The position numbers were made by a program, and so were the translations under genes. From Chloroflexota bacterium (GTDB taxonomy: Bacteria; Chloroflexota; Limnocylindria; Limnocylindrales; CSP1-4), in contig PMBR01000123.1 of assembly GCA_003152995.1 (NCBI GenBank), positions 22,362 to 69,051 of the forward strand: a stretch of 46,690 nt of DNA, in the 5' to 3' direction. The stretch's first letter is position 1, and each line of letters begins with the position of its first letter. Of this stretch, positions 17,279 through 25,182 are shown piece after piece. Below the pieces are notes generated by a model that searched no databases, was not told where the DNA came from, and saw only the letters and a list, made by a program, of their open reading frames with translations.

Positions 17279-17989
17279 GTGAAAACCCCATTTGCCAGAG
17301 CCCTGGGCGCCGTCGCGGTCGCTGTTGCCACGCCGTGTGTCGTCGTGGCGGTGGCCGTGTTGCTCTTCCTGAATCCGATCTGGGTCGGCTTCGATCAGGA
17401 CAGAAGTGATGTCGCGGGACTGACCGGGTACTCGCCTGCTCAAGTTCGCCAGGTCACGGGCAGCATCCTGTCGGACCTGGTCTTCGGGCCGCCGAACTTC
17501 GACGTGGCGGTGAACGGGTCGCCCGTTCTGGACGTTCGCGAGCGAGGCCACATGGCCGACGTGAGAACGGTGCTCACGGGCATGGGCCTGGTGGCGCTCC
17601 TGGCCGCGATCGTCTTGCTGGCATTGGGCCTGATGAGCCGCGGCGCGCCGTGGTTCTGGCGTGCCGCTCAGACCGGCGGCAAGGTGCTCGCGGTCGGTGT
17701 CGTGGTGGTCGGGCTCGCTTTCGCGGTCTTCTTCGACCAGGCCTTCGAGCTCTTTCACGAACTCTTCTTTCCGCCGGGCACGTACTCCTTCGATCCACGC
17801 CTGGAGAAGCTGGTGCAGTTGTTCCCCGACCAGTTCTGGTCCGAAACCAGCGTTGCCCTGGCCGGGGCGGTGCTGGTGCTGGCCCTGGTCGTCGTTTTCG
17901 CGGCGGGCCGCATCGCCACCAACGCGCACCTCACGCTGCCGGACCCGGGGACTGCATCGCCGGCGATGATGCCGGGCGGTTCGCGGTGA
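17279..17989 (+). CDS. TIGR01906/DUF1461 family integral membrane protein
   Basis: The 236-residue protein has a first membrane helix at residues 8-32, a periplasmic segment of about 60 residues, two more helices around 98-120 and 130-155, and a last helix at 190-210. The conserved RERGHMADVR and the cluster DQAFELFHELFFPPG ... FPDQFW are the signature of DUF1461. Function is unknown. It is translationally coupled by GTGA to an M50 protease with CBS domains, so it may be its partner or substrate; that is inference. Confidence 0.82.
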   Translation: MKTPFARALGAVAVAVATPCVVVAVAVLLFLNPIWVGFDQDRSDVAGLTGYSPAQVRQVTGSILSDLVFGPPNFDVAVNGSPVLDVRERGHMADVRTVLTGMGLVALLAAIVLLALGLMSRGAPWFWRAAQTGGKVLAVGVVVVGLAFAVFFDQAFELFHELFFPPGTYSFDPRLEKLVQLFPDQFWSETSVALAGAVLVLALVVVFAAGRIATNAHLTLPDPGTASPAMMPGGSR

Positions 17990-19296
17990 ACTCCGGGGTC
18001 CCGCTGGGCCGGGTATTCGGGACCGAGATCCGAGCGCACTGGACGTGGATCTTCCTCCTGGCCCTGATTACGGTCGTATTCGGGGAAGAACTCGCGGTTC
18101 AGACCAACGTCGGGTTCGACGCGCTCTGGGGCTGGGGCACGGCTATTGCGGCGGCTGCGCTGATCTTCGCCTCGGTGACCTTCCATGAGCTAGCCCACGT
18201 ATGGATTGCGCGGCGAAACGGCATAGGCGGCAACGTCGTCGTGATCCAGATGCTCGGTGGCAGCTACGTCATGGAAGTGCGGCCACGGGCGTGGGGTCAG
18301 GAATTGCGGGTCGCGCTGGCCGGGCCTGTCGTCAGCCTGGTCCTGATGACGGTGTTCGGCGTGTTCGTGGGGCTCGTCGAGCTAGGCTGGGGAAGCTCGA
18401 ACGACGTTCCGCCGGCCGTCGCGGCCGTGAGCTTCGTGGCCCAGGTGCTCGCGCTGTTCAACTTCTTCCTCGCCGTGGTAAATCTGATCCCCGGCTACCC
18501 GATGGACGGCGCCCGGATCGTCCATTCCCTTGCCTGGGCAAGGTCCGGCCGTGACGACGTGGGGACGACAGTCGCGAGTCGGGTCGGACGGATGGTGGGC
18601 TTTGGCATCATGGCCCTCGGCGCGGTCGTTGTTGCGGTCGTGGATCTCTGGCCCGGTCTGGCCCTGATGATCGCCGGTTGGCTGTTCGTCGGGTCGAGCC
18701 GGATTCTCGAGCGACGGTTGATGCTCCAGAAGCTGATCGTGGGTGCGCACGTGTCCGACGCCCTCGACTCGGAGCCCGCTCGTATCCCGCCCCAGTTGAC
18801 GCTCGACGTGTTCGCCGGCGAGTACATGGGCGAACGGCTCGGTGGCGCGGCCCTCGTCGAACGCGGCGAGGAGCTGCTCGGATTGATTGGGACGGCGCAA
18901 ATCAGACGGATACCTCGCCGAAATTGGCCGCTGACGCGAACCGAACAGGCGATGGTGCCGCTGACCAAGGTGCCTTGGGCGAGCGGCGACACCGATCTCT
19001 GGTCGGCCCTGGAAACGCTCGAGCGCTCCGGTCTGGACGGCTTGCTGGTCGGGACCGGAGAGCACGTCTCGGCACTGCTGACGCGCCGATCCGCGGCGCA
19101 GCTGATCCACGAGCGGGCGGAGCAACAAGCTCGCACCCTGGGACCGCTGCTCCAGGCCAGAAGATTCCCCGGACGGCGAACGCCGCCTGCTCCTCCCGGC
19201 GCCCCCCGCCCGCCTGCGCCGCCGGTTGGGCCCGTGCCGCCCGCTGGACCGGAAGGTTCGGACGACAACACATCAGACGACACCGACGATCAGTGA
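17986..19296 (+). CDS. Site-2 protease (M50) with C-terminal CBS pair
   Basis: This 436-residue protein has N-terminal membrane helices with HELAH (H67, E68, H71) and the third-ligand motif NLIPGYPMDGARI near residue 165, followed by two more helices. The cytoplasmic half (about 245-385) has the layout of paired CBS domains, such as those that sense adenine nucleotides. The last 50 residues are Pro/Gly-rich and acidic. The start is GTG 17986, which overlaps the stop of the preceding gene. Homology begins right there; the open frame upstream lies inside the other gene. It is the second M50 protease in the window. Confidence 0.88.
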   Translation: MNSGVPLGRVFGTEIRAHWTWIFLLALITVVFGEELAVQTNVGFDALWGWGTAIAAAALIFASVTFHELAHVWIARRNGIGGNVVVIQMLGGSYVMEVRPRAWGQELRVALAGPVVSLVLMTVFGVFVGLVELGWGSSNDVPPAVAAVSFVAQVLALFNFFLAVVNLIPGYPMDGARIVHSLAWARSGRDDVGTTVASRVGRMVGFGIMALGAVVVAVVDLWPGLALMIAGWLFVGSSRILERRLMLQKLIVGAHVSDALDSEPARIPPQLTLDVFAGEYMGERLGGAALVERGEELLGLIGTAQIRRIPRRNWPLTRTEQAMVPLTKVPWASGDTDLWSALETLERSGLDGLLVGTGEHVSALLTRRSAAQLIHERAEQQARTLGPLLQARRFPGRRTPPAPPGAPRPPAPPVGPVPPAGPEGSDDNTSDDTDDQ

Positions 19297-19317
19297 GCCG
19301 TGAGAGGTGAGGGCCCG

Positions 19318-19983
19318 ATGAGCGACGAAGGTAAGCCCCGCGACGAGGTCAACCCACGCGACGCTTTCGAAGACAGTTCGAGGGCCGGGCGGCGCCGAAC
19401 CGGCCATGTCGATCGAGTGGGCAGGCCCCGCATGACGGACGTGACCGAGCAGCCGTTGATCGCCCGGCGAGCGGTTGCGGAGGCCGAAGTGGCCGTGTCG
19501 CACGAGACGCTCAGCGCCATCGTGGATGGGACGAACCCAAAGGGCGACGTGCTGAGCGTGGCCGAGCTTGCGGGAGTCATGGCAGGGAAGCGGACCAGCG
19601 ACCTGATCCCACTATCCCATCCCGTGGCTCTGACCGATCTGCTGGTGCGTGCCGTTCCGGACCGTGCCGCCGGCGTCGTCCGCATTCGAGTGGAGACGGC
19701 GGCGATAGGTGCGAGCGGCGTCGAAATGGAAGCGCTTACGGCTGCCGCCGTGGCAGCCCTGACCGTCTACGACATGGTCCGCGACGGGGACCCCTCGGCG
19801 GCCGTCCGCGGGATCAAGGTGCTTTCGCGCTCTGCCGGTGAGGGCGATGCCTGGCAGCGCGCGCCGGACACATTCCCGGGTCAGAATCCCAGGGTGCCGA
19901 GGGGCGCGCGGGTTGCCGGCCGAATCTCGGGCCCGCCGCGCGGGGCCGGAGGCCGCATCCCGCCACGCAGGTACGGTTCCTAG
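19318..19983 (+). CDS. moaC: MoaC-like cyclic pyranopterin monophosphate synthase, catalytic Lys replaced
   Basis: MoaC converts 3',8-cH2GTP to cPMP in molybdenum cofactor synthesis. The core shows HVDRVGRPRMTDVTEQP, NPKGDV with K75 (E. coli K51), LIPLSHP with H101 (H77), GVEMEALTA (E112-M-E114) and TVYDM with D152 (D128). The residue equivalent to the essential K131 is Arg (R155, in YDMVRDG), the Cys before the histidine is Ser, and LLAKSGGKSG is replaced by VLSRSAGEGD. About 45 residues precede the core and 45 Arg/Pro/Gly residues follow. The start is ATG 19318, with GAGAGGTGAGG upstream. No other moa or mob gene is near. The fold is secure; activity is open. Confidence 0.8.
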   Translation: MSDEGKPRDEVNPRDAFEDSSRAGRRRTGHVDRVGRPRMTDVTEQPLIARRAVAEAEVAVSHETLSAIVDGTNPKGDVLSVAELAGVMAGKRTSDLIPLSHPVALTDLLVRAVPDRAAGVVRIRVETAAIGASGVEMEALTAAAVAALTVYDMVRDGDPSAAVRGIKVLSRSAGEGDAWQRAPDTFPGQNPRVPRGARVAGRISGPPRGAGGRIPPRRYGS

Positions 19984-20136
19984 ACCTCCCGGAGGGCCGC
20001 CGACTCCTGTTTGTGGCCCGCATTGGCCGGCAGGTGGGTAGTACGTTTGGGCGGTGCTGGCGATCATCTTGGGGCGCGCCGCGCAGGCGTTCTGTCGCTA
20101 CATTAGCGGCGCGCGCTTGCGGCGAAGGAGAATTCC

Positions 20137-20676
20137 ATGCTCGACGCCAAGGTCGTCTTGCCCCTGGTGATCTTCTTCGTTATGGGCGCCGCGGTCCTGT
20201 GGCTGTTGTGGCGGGTCGTTGTGGCGGGCGGTCGGGCGCGGGGCGAGAGAGCATCGGGCGTCGCGGCCGCGGAGATCGCGCGCCGTTCTGAGGTTCTTCT
20301 GGGCGATCTCCTCCTCGTCGTAGACGAATTGCGGCGCCGCAGGTTGTCGTCGCAGGATGCCGCGCCGGAGATGGCCGGGGCACAGGATGCTCTGCGGCGC
20401 CAGGTCCAGGAGGCGACGGCGCTCAGTCGGAGCGGGCCGTGGGCGACGACCGCGGCCGCGCTGGTAGCCGACATGGAACGCGCTCAACGGGCCATCGATC
20501 TGATCGTGCATGGTGGTGAGCTGCTCGCGGACGTGAGCGGCGTCGATTGGGGCGAGGGGGAGACGTCCGTCAAGCGTGGATACCTGAACCTGGTTCATGC
20601 CCGCGAGGCGATTCACCAGCGGCGAGAGACGATCGCGCTGGTGTCTCAGACGCGCCGTTCGGGCGGGGGCGGCTGA
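20137..20676 (+). CDS. Single-TM protein of unknown function
   Basis: The 179-residue protein has one N-terminal membrane helix (residues 6-28, VVLPLVIFFVMGAAVLWLLW), then an Ala/Arg/Glu-rich, probably helical, cytoplasmic part. Later it contains VADMERAQRAIDLIVHGGELL and RGYLNLVHAREAI, which suggests a four-helix arrangement. AAGGAG lies 7 bases before ATG 20137, a good ribosome site. No family was recognised. It stands alone between moaC and nrdR. The 153 bases before it hold no clear feature beyond a short CCTCCCGGAGGG hairpin at about 19985. Confidence 0.7.
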   Translation: MLDAKVVLPLVIFFVMGAAVLWLLWRVVVAGGRARGERASGVAAAEIARRSEVLLGDLLLVVDELRRRRLSSQDAAPEMAGAQDALRRQVQEATALSRSGPWATTAAALVADMERAQRAIDLIVHGGELLADVSGVDWGEGETSVKRGYLNLVHAREAIHQRRETIALVSQTRRSGGGG

Positions 20677-20743
20677 GCGATCACCACGCCGCCACCAGTC
20701 TGATGCGGGTTCTACGGGCCCCGTCGGGCGCCGAGTTCGCAGG

Positions 20744-20752
20744 TGCTATTCT
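20744..20752 (+). promoter_or_regulatory. Extended -10 for the nrdR-dcd operon
   Basis: TGCTATTCT is an extended -10 nearly identical to the one before tRNA-Pro. A transcript would begin near 20759 and carry the AGGAG at 20781 before nrdR. No NrdR box was recognised here. Confidence 0.45.
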
Positions 20753-20794
20753 CCCTGCCAGGCCACGGGCATCGTGGTCGAGGAGACGGAGCCG

Positions 20795-21268
20795 ATGCGC
20801 TGTCCGCGGTGCGGCGAACGCGAAACCCGGGTCATTGATTCGCGCGACCTCGACGAGGTCAGCATCCGGCGCCGTCGCGAGTGCGCGGCCTGCTCGGCTC
20901 GGTTCACGACCAACGAGCGGATCGAGGCCCCGCGTCTGTCGATCGTCAAGCGCGACGGCACGCGCCAGGAATTCGACCGCGAGAAGCTGGCGTCCGGACT
21001 CCGCAAGGCGTTGACGCGGCGTCCGGTTCCGGACGATGCCGCTGAGAGGGCCGCGGACCAGATCGAGGCCGAGTTGCGGGCGTCGGGTCTCTCGGAGGTC
21101 GATTCGTCCGAGGTTGGCCGTCTGGCGATGGAGAAGCTGCGGGCGATCGACCAGATCGCGTACATCAGATTCGCCAGCGTCTATCAGAGCTTCGAGGATC
21201 TCGAGGCCCTCAAGCGCGAGGTGGACAATCTCTACGCCCAGAGAGAGAGCGGGGCGACGGTCAAGTGA
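20795..21268 (+). CDS. nrdR: Transcriptional repressor NrdR
   Basis: NrdR represses ribonucleotide reductase genes in response to dATP/ATP. The 157-residue product starts with a zinc ribbon MRCPRCG ... CAAC (C3, C6, C30, C33), then an ATP-cone domain with [15 protein letters not shown] and [13 protein letters not shown]. The start is ATG 20795 with AGGAG 9 bases upstream; the longer open frame is spurious. It overlaps dcd by GTGA, linking deoxynucleotide control and deoxynucleotide supply. Length and residues are standard. Confidence 0.96.
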   Translation: MRCPRCGERETRVIDSRDLDEVSIRRRRECAACSARFTTNERIEAPRLSIVKRDGTRQEFDREKLASGLRKALTRRPVPDDAAERAADQIEAELRASGLSEVDSSEVGRLAMEKLRAIDQIAYIRFASVYQSFEDLEALKREVDNLYAQRESGATVK

Positions 21269-21873
21269 GCGTGCTGTCGGACCGCGACATCGCGGCGGCC
21301 CTGCAAACGGGCCAGATCAAGATCGAGCCGTACGATCGAGCGGACCTGCAGCCGTCGTCGGTCGACCTGCACCTCGACCGCACGTTCCGGGTCTTCCGCA
21401 ACAACCGCTATCCGTTCATCGACGTTCGAGTCGCACAACCCGACCTGACGGACCTGTTGTCGGTCGACGACAACGAGGCGTTCATCCTTCACCCGGGCGA
21501 GTTCGTCCTCGGCCAGACCGTCGAATGGGTCGAGTTGCCCGATGACCTGGTGGCTCGGCTGGAGGGCAAGTCGTCGCTGGGCCGGCTCGGTCTGCTCATC
21601 CATTCGACCGCCGGCTATGTCGATCCCGGCTGGAAGGGCAAGCTCACATTGGAGCTGTCGAACGTTGCCAAGCTCCCGATCGCTTTGTATTTCGGGATGA
21701 AGATCGGCCAGATCAGTTTCCTCACGATGTCGAGCCGGGTCGAACGACCGTACGGCTCGGCCGGCCTGGGGTCGAAATACCAGGGTCAGTCGGAGCCGAC
21801 CGCCTCGGCCTTCTTCGAGGACTTCCAAGCAGCTCGCCGGACCCAACAACCAGTGACGGACGATGCCCGATGA
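21265..21873 (+). CDS. dcd: dCTP deaminase
   Basis: This 202-residue enzyme makes dUTP from dCTP (or dUMP in the bifunctional type). The signatures are [35 protein letters not shown] and [16 protein letters not shown], then [14 protein letters not shown]. The two types cannot be separated with certainty here. The start is GTG 21265, overlapping the nrdR stop, and the stop overlaps the next ATG, so nrdR, dcd and the MBL gene form one operon. Confidence 0.94.
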   Translation: MSVLSDRDIAAALQTGQIKIEPYDRADLQPSSVDLHLDRTFRVFRNNRYPFIDVRVAQPDLTDLLSVDDNEAFILHPGEFVLGQTVEWVELPDDLVARLEGKSSLGRLGLLIHSTAGYVDPGWKGKLTLELSNVAKLPIALYFGMKIGQISFLTMSSRVERPYGSAGLGSKYQGQSEPTASAFFEDFQAARRTQQPVTDDAR

Positions 21874-22733
21874 CCACGCTCAACGACGCCGTCCACTGGT
21901 CGGCCGAACTGGGCGGGGGGACGCGCGTCGCCCTGATCCAGGCGGGCACCTTCCGCTCGGACGCCGGTGCGCTGTTGGGCGTCGTGCCGCGCATGATGTG
22001 GAACCGGCTCGTGACCGACGAGATCGACGAGCAGCATCGCATCCTGCAGGCGCTCAACTGCCTGCTCATCGAGACGCCCGATGGCCGCGTTCTGGTCGAG
22101 ACCGGGATAGGCGACCGGGTCACCGGCAAGATCAGGTCAATGCGGGCTTACGAGGGGCCGTGGATCGTTCCGGCGCTCGAGAGAGCCGGCTTCAACCCGG
22201 GCACCGTCGATGCCGTGGCCGTGAGCCATCTCCATTTCGACCATGCCGGCGGCCTCCTGCTGGCCGACGGTGAGCTCGCTTTCCCCCGGGCCAGGTTCGT
22301 GGCGCAGCTCGCGGAGTGGAGGGTCGCCATGGGCGACAATCCGCGCATCGTCGCCGCCTACGACCAGCCGGAGCTGAGCCTGGTGCGCGATCTGGGACTG
22401 CGCGGCGTCGTGGATGGCGAGGCCGAGATTCTGCCCGGCGTCACCGTCATCCCGACCGGAGGCCACTCCGCCGGCCATCAGGGCGTCGTGATCCGTGGCC
22501 GCGACACGACCGTCGGCTTCTTCGGCGACCTGTGCATGAGGCCCTGGAGCGCAAACCCGCGCTGGGTCACCGCCTTCGACGACTATCCTCTCGACTCGGT
22601 CCTCGTCAAGGCGTCGCTCTTTGCTCGCGCCGCCGCCGAGGAATGGACCATCGTCCTCTCGCACGAGCCAGTTCATCCGGTAGGCCAGCTCGTTCGCGAT
22701 CGCGATCGCTACCACTTCGAGGCGAGCGTCTGA
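21870..22733 (+). CDS. Metallo-beta-lactamase-fold hydrolase
   Basis: The 287-residue protein has the MBL signature [10 protein letters not shown] (H120, H122, D124, H125), GHSAGHQGV with the next metal His near 208, and a C-terminal LSHEPVHP. The layout resembles the AHL-lactonase/YtnP group and some alkyl-sulfatase-like relatives, with no close family obvious. It starts with a 4-base overlap with dcd. The substrate is not known; nearness to dcd may only reflect operon growth. Confidence 0.85.
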   Translation: MTTLNDAVHWSAELGGGTRVALIQAGTFRSDAGALLGVVPRMMWNRLVTDEIDEQHRILQALNCLLIETPDGRVLVETGIGDRVTGKIRSMRAYEGPWIVPALERAGFNPGTVDAVAVSHLHFDHAGGLLLADGELAFPRARFVAQLAEWRVAMGDNPRIVAAYDQPELSLVRDLGLRGVVDGEAEILPGVTVIPTGGHSAGHQGVVIRGRDTTVGFFGDLCMRPWSANPRWVTAFDDYPLDSVLVKASLFARAAAEEWTIVLSHEPVHPVGQLVRDRDRYHFEASV

Positions 22734-22789
22734 GGCTCGTTGACTTGCGAGGCGCAACGCGGCTGCTTCGCCCCTGGTCCTGGACGCGG

Positions 22790-22795
22790 TAACAT
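22790..22795 (+). promoter_or_regulatory. Possible -10 of tRNA-Arg
   Basis: TAACAT ends 8 bases before the tRNA, with TTCGCC 17 bases further upstream as a weak -35. Confidence 0.3.
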
Positions 22796-22803
22796 CCCTG
22801 CGA

Positions 22804-22879
22804 GCCCCCGTAGCTCAGTGGACAGAGCGCCGCCGTCCTAAGGCGGGCGTCGTCGGTTCGAGTCCGGCCGGGGGCGCCA
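22804..22879 (+). tRNA. tRNA-Arg(CCT), CCA encoded
   Basis: The acceptor GCCCCCG (22804-22810) pairs with CGGGGGC (22869-22875), then G and CCA. The D stem is GCTC/GAGC, the anticodon stem CCGCC/GGCGG with the loop GTCCTAA (anticodon CCT), and the T stem GTCGG/CCGGC. From 22861 onward the sequence is the proximal copy of a 28-bp direct repeat, so this tRNA is the probable attachment site of the element downstream. Confidence 0.96.
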
Positions 22880-22908
22880 CACTCGCGCACTCTCGCGCCA
22901 CTTCGGCG
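22861..22908. repeat. Proximal att-like copy (in tRNA-Arg)
   Basis: Bases 22861-22888 equal 25137-25164. Here a 10-base near-duplicate (ACTCTCGCGC, 22889-22898) separates this core from CACTTCGGCG, whereas in the distal copy the two are contiguous. Confidence 0.85.
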
Positions 22909-23046
22909 AAGAAGGGCCGGGAGCGGGAGTCCAGACTGCGCGGTAGACGCGACAGTCGTCGGTGTCCACCTGCTCCACCAGGAGCGCAACAAGCTCCCGC
23001 GGGCCTCCGAACCCCCGACGCCGACGCGTCCACGCTGCGGGTTCGG

Positions 23047-23301
23047 TCAGTGATCCTGGTCGCCGTCCTGGTCCAGATGGGAACGACCTATGGCGGCGCC
23101 TCTCGCTTCGGCCTCCGGGCCGCCTATGATCGCCTCTTTGACTCCGTCCTCTGTCCGCCACAACTGGAAACGCTGGTCGGCGATGCCGGCGCGAAGCAGG
23201 TTACGAAGGTAAGGGATTGCGATGTTGCCGTACTCGACCTGAACTTCGCCGGCCGGGTTCGGGGCCAAGTCCACGAGTGTCTTCAGGCGCTCGTAGATCA
23301 C
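23047..23301 (-). CDS. Small protein coupled to the HNH gene
   Basis: The 84-residue reading frame starts at GTG 23301, which overlaps the stop of the upstream HNH gene as GTGA, and ends near the tRNA. The N-terminal half (MIYERLKTLVDLAPNPAG ... IAIPYLRNLLRAGI) has a balanced amphipathic composition; the C-terminus is acidic (HLDQDGDQDH). No family was recognised. The coupling supports it as real, but it is short and could be a read-through frame. The 167 bases from there to the tRNA hold no other feature that I can see. Confidence 0.5.
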   Translation of the reverse strand: MIYERLKTLVDLAPNPAGEVQVEYGNIAIPYLRNLLRAGIADQRFQLWRTEDGVKEAIIGGPEAEARGAAIGRSHLDQDGDQDH

Positions 23302-24029
23302 ATCGCCCGGTAGGCCAGTGGCAGCATCACCATCCGATCAAGGGCACGCACGACCGCGCCCCGCAAGGACCGGGGCTCGTCTGGGAGTGCCAGGGGCCCG
23401 TAGTCTTCGTAGATGCCCCAGGTTCCCCCGTCCGCTGGGAACACGAACACGTCGGGCAGGATGCGCTCGTCGGGATGCAGGATTTGCGCCCGTACACGGT
23501 CCATCGCGGGCATCAAGACCGGCGCGTACAGGTAGTACTTAACGAGCGTCAGGTAGGCGATCGAGAGGTGGGCGATGGTCAGTCGCCAAGCGGGGTCCTT
23601 GCCGACAGTGATGGTGACCGGCACCTGGAAGGGCAGCGACTTCGCCCAAGTCTGGAGCATCCGCCGGGACGGGCTGTCGTCGAGCACGAAACGCATGTGC
23701 TCAGGCTTGGCTCCGCCCGATACGGCGACCCGGGCCGTAGATCGCCCCACCTTCACCTTGCCGATCCGCTCGCCAGGGCGGAGGCCGAGTTGTCTGTGAT
23801 CGATGAGGAGGGAATCGAACAGCCCGCCGTTGCGCCCGTTGCACGTCTTGCAGAGGAGCACGCAAGAACCGCGCGGTTGTATCCGCCGAGGGACGATATG
23901 TCCGAGGTCGATACGTCCAGCGATGACCTCTTCGCGTCCGCCCTCGGTCAGACATATCGGACAAGCGACTCGACCCCGAACCCCCGTCCAGGCTTCGTAG
24001 TTGCTCGCGAACGGCTTGTATAGCGCCAG
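23298..24029 (-). CDS. HNH-like zinc protein, probably from a CTG start
   Basis: The translated frame contains an HNH/zinc-finger core: CPIC near residue 27, LGHIVPRR, then CKTCNGRNGG. These are two CXXC knuckles with the His and Asn of HNH endonucleases. About 180 residues follow with no known domain. The first canonical start in this frame is GTG 23861, which would remove the first CXXC and the His. The open frame goes back to a stop at 24033-24035, with no ATG, GTG or TTG in between. CTG 24029 gives MALYKPFASNYEAW... (243 residues). Thus it either uses CTG or has lost its start. It is the second-last gene of the minus-strand group. Nuclease activity is inferred. Confidence 0.65.
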   Translation of the reverse strand: MALYKPFASNYEAWTGVRGRVACPICLTEGGREEVIAGRIDLGHIVPRRIQPRGSCVLLCKTCNGRNGGLFDSLLIDHRQLGLRPGERIGKVKVGRSTARVAVSGGAKPEHMRFVLDDSPSRRMLQTWAKSLPFQVPVTITVGKDPAWRLTIAHLSIAYLTLVKYYLYAPVLMPAMDRVRAQILHPDERILPDVFVFPADGGTWGIYEDYGPLALPDEPRSLRGAVVRALDRMVMLPLAYRAM

Positions 24030-24132
24030 CCGCTACTCTATCCCTCTGCTCATGGCCGTAGTCTACGGGTGCGAGCCCTGGTGTCCCTCGCGAGAAGTCG
24101 GGCTCATGACGGCCATCCGGCCAACGAGGCGC

Positions 24133-24525
24133 CTAAGCGGAGCCCGGAACCAGCTCGAGTGCGACCTCATCCCGCTTCCTGTCCACCAGGGGGCCTAGCT
24201 CCGCGAGGAATGCGTCGAGTAGCGACGGCTCCGTTCTGACGTGGATGAGCGCTTCGTCCGCGGCTTCCTTCCGTGCGAAGCGGTCGTAGTCCGTCTGCAG
24301 CCGGCAAGTCAAATAGATCCGCCCATCGAACCAATGAAAACGCACGTGGACGGCGCCGTTCGCATACTCCGGGCCAAACTCCCCGAACCTCAGGTCGCAA
24401 AGACCTTGAGACTTGGCGAAGGACCGGAGATCCTTGACCGCGGTCTTCAGGTCCTCGCGCCCGACGTAGGAGGTTACGGCGAAGCCGGTGTCGGGCCCCT
24501 CGACGGCGACTCGCAGTTCGTCCAT
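24133..24525 (-). CDS. Conserved-looking hypothetical protein in the tRNA-Arg element
   Basis: The 130-residue protein starts at ATG 24525 and contains MDELRVAVEGPDTGF, then FGEFGPEYANGAVHVRFHW and YLTCRLQTDYDRFARKEAAD, ending with a Leu/Glu-rich helix. No Cys pairs or membrane helix are seen. It looks like a soluble alpha/beta protein of about 15 kDa; I do not recognise the family. The frame continues upstream to 24654 with a poor Arg-rich stretch, so the ATG is preferred. 103 bases separate it from the HNH gene. Confidence 0.65.
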   Translation of the reverse strand: MDELRVAVEGPDTGFAVTSYVGREDLKTAVKDLRSFAKSQGLCDLRFGEFGPEYANGAVHVRFHWFDGRIYLTCRLQTDYDRFARKEAADEALIHVRTEPSLLDAFLAELGPLVDRKRDEVALELVPGSA

Positions 24526-24687
24526 GTCGTCATCGCCCCAGACTCTAGAGATGCGTAGGGCTGTGGATGGTTTTCGAAACACGCGGGTTTCCTCCAGCCG
24601 ACGAGACCGGCGAGCCCCTCGCCCACGCGAGCGGCCTAGTGTAGCCCGCGCCATGGTCGAAGGAAGCGCACCGCGAACAAGCCCCCG

Positions 24688-25005
24688 TCAGTTGCCGAAG
24701 AACACCACGAAGAACTCCCGTCGGCTGGCACGCCCTTCGGTGATGTACTCGGCAAGGTCTTGGAGGTTGGCCCGCACACGCTCGCTCGTGTGCGGCCGAC
24801 GAGCGATGGCGCTCATTTCCTCCAACAGCCGGAGCGACTGTTCCCCGTTGAACACTGTGTCGGTGACGGGGGAGATGGAACTCACCAGGCTCATGGCGGG
24901 TTCCCGCGAGAACACCTGAAAGGACTCGTCCTGCAGGACAGCGACCTTCGTGTCTGACGGCCTCGGCGTCAGAATCCGCTCAACGACCAAGACGCCGTAG
25001 CTCAA
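24688..25005 (-). CDS. Small hypothetical protein, first gene of the minus-strand group
   Basis: The 105-residue protein starts at TTG 25005 and has an excellent AAGGAGG 8 bases before it; the nearby ATG at about 25012 leads only to a short frame. It reads MSYGVLVVERILTPRP, then DTVFNGEQSLRLLEEMSA and RVRANLQDLAEYI, and ends FFVVFFGN. The middle looks helical. No known domain is recognised. The strong ribosome site and position suggest it is the best expressed of the four genes. Confidence 0.7.
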   Translation of the reverse strand: MSYGVLVVERILTPRPSDTKVAVLQDESFQVFSREPAMSLVSSISPVTDTVFNGEQSLRLLEEMSAIARRPHTSERVRANLQDLAEYITEGRASRREFFVVFFGN

Positions 25006-25136
25006 TCTGCATGCCTCCTTGCGCTGACCGTCATTCTAAGCAGTGCGCTCGCCCGCCCGGTCGGCCGACAGCGCTCGCTCAACTCGCGGCGGCGTAGTAT
25101 TCGAGGGAGTCGTCCTGCGCCGGTAACGCGCCCCCA

Positions 25137-25174
25137 AGTCCGGCCGGGGGCGCCACACTCGCGCCACTTCGGCG
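25137..25174. repeat. Distal att-like copy of the tRNA-Arg 3' end
   Basis: Bases 25137-25164 are identical to 22861-22888, including the CCA end, and continue with CACTTCGGCG. The base before the repeat differs (A here, G in the tRNA), so the exact match begins in the T-arm. Confidence 0.85.
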
Positions 25175-25182
25175 GCAGAGTT

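Larger units (their letters stand above)
22861..25174. mobile_element. Small integrase-less genomic element at the 3' end of tRNA-Arg
   Basis: The tRNA 3' end plus 9 bases (28 bp, 22861-22888) recurs exactly at 25137-25164, and the following CACTTCGGCG (22899-22908) recurs at 25165-25174. The 2.2 kb between has four minus-strand genes, against an otherwise plus-strand region, and looks less GC-rich. This is the usual signature of site-specific integration at a tRNA 3' end. No recombinase, transposase or replication gene is present, so it may be a remnant or use a helper integrase. The core also matches the end of an intact tRNA, so the proximal copy is the functional gene. Confidence 0.6.

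Noticed and set aside
15539-17929. 796-codon minus-strand frame
   Set aside because: It is antisense to the decarboxylase and TIGR01906 genes; high GC gives long empty frames, and the composition is Arg/Gln/His-rich without a domain.
22606-22992. Minus-strand frame with a GRTRTDDARLR-type stretch over tRNA-Arg
   Set aside because: It is the well-known false translation of the reverse strand of a tRNA, not a gene.
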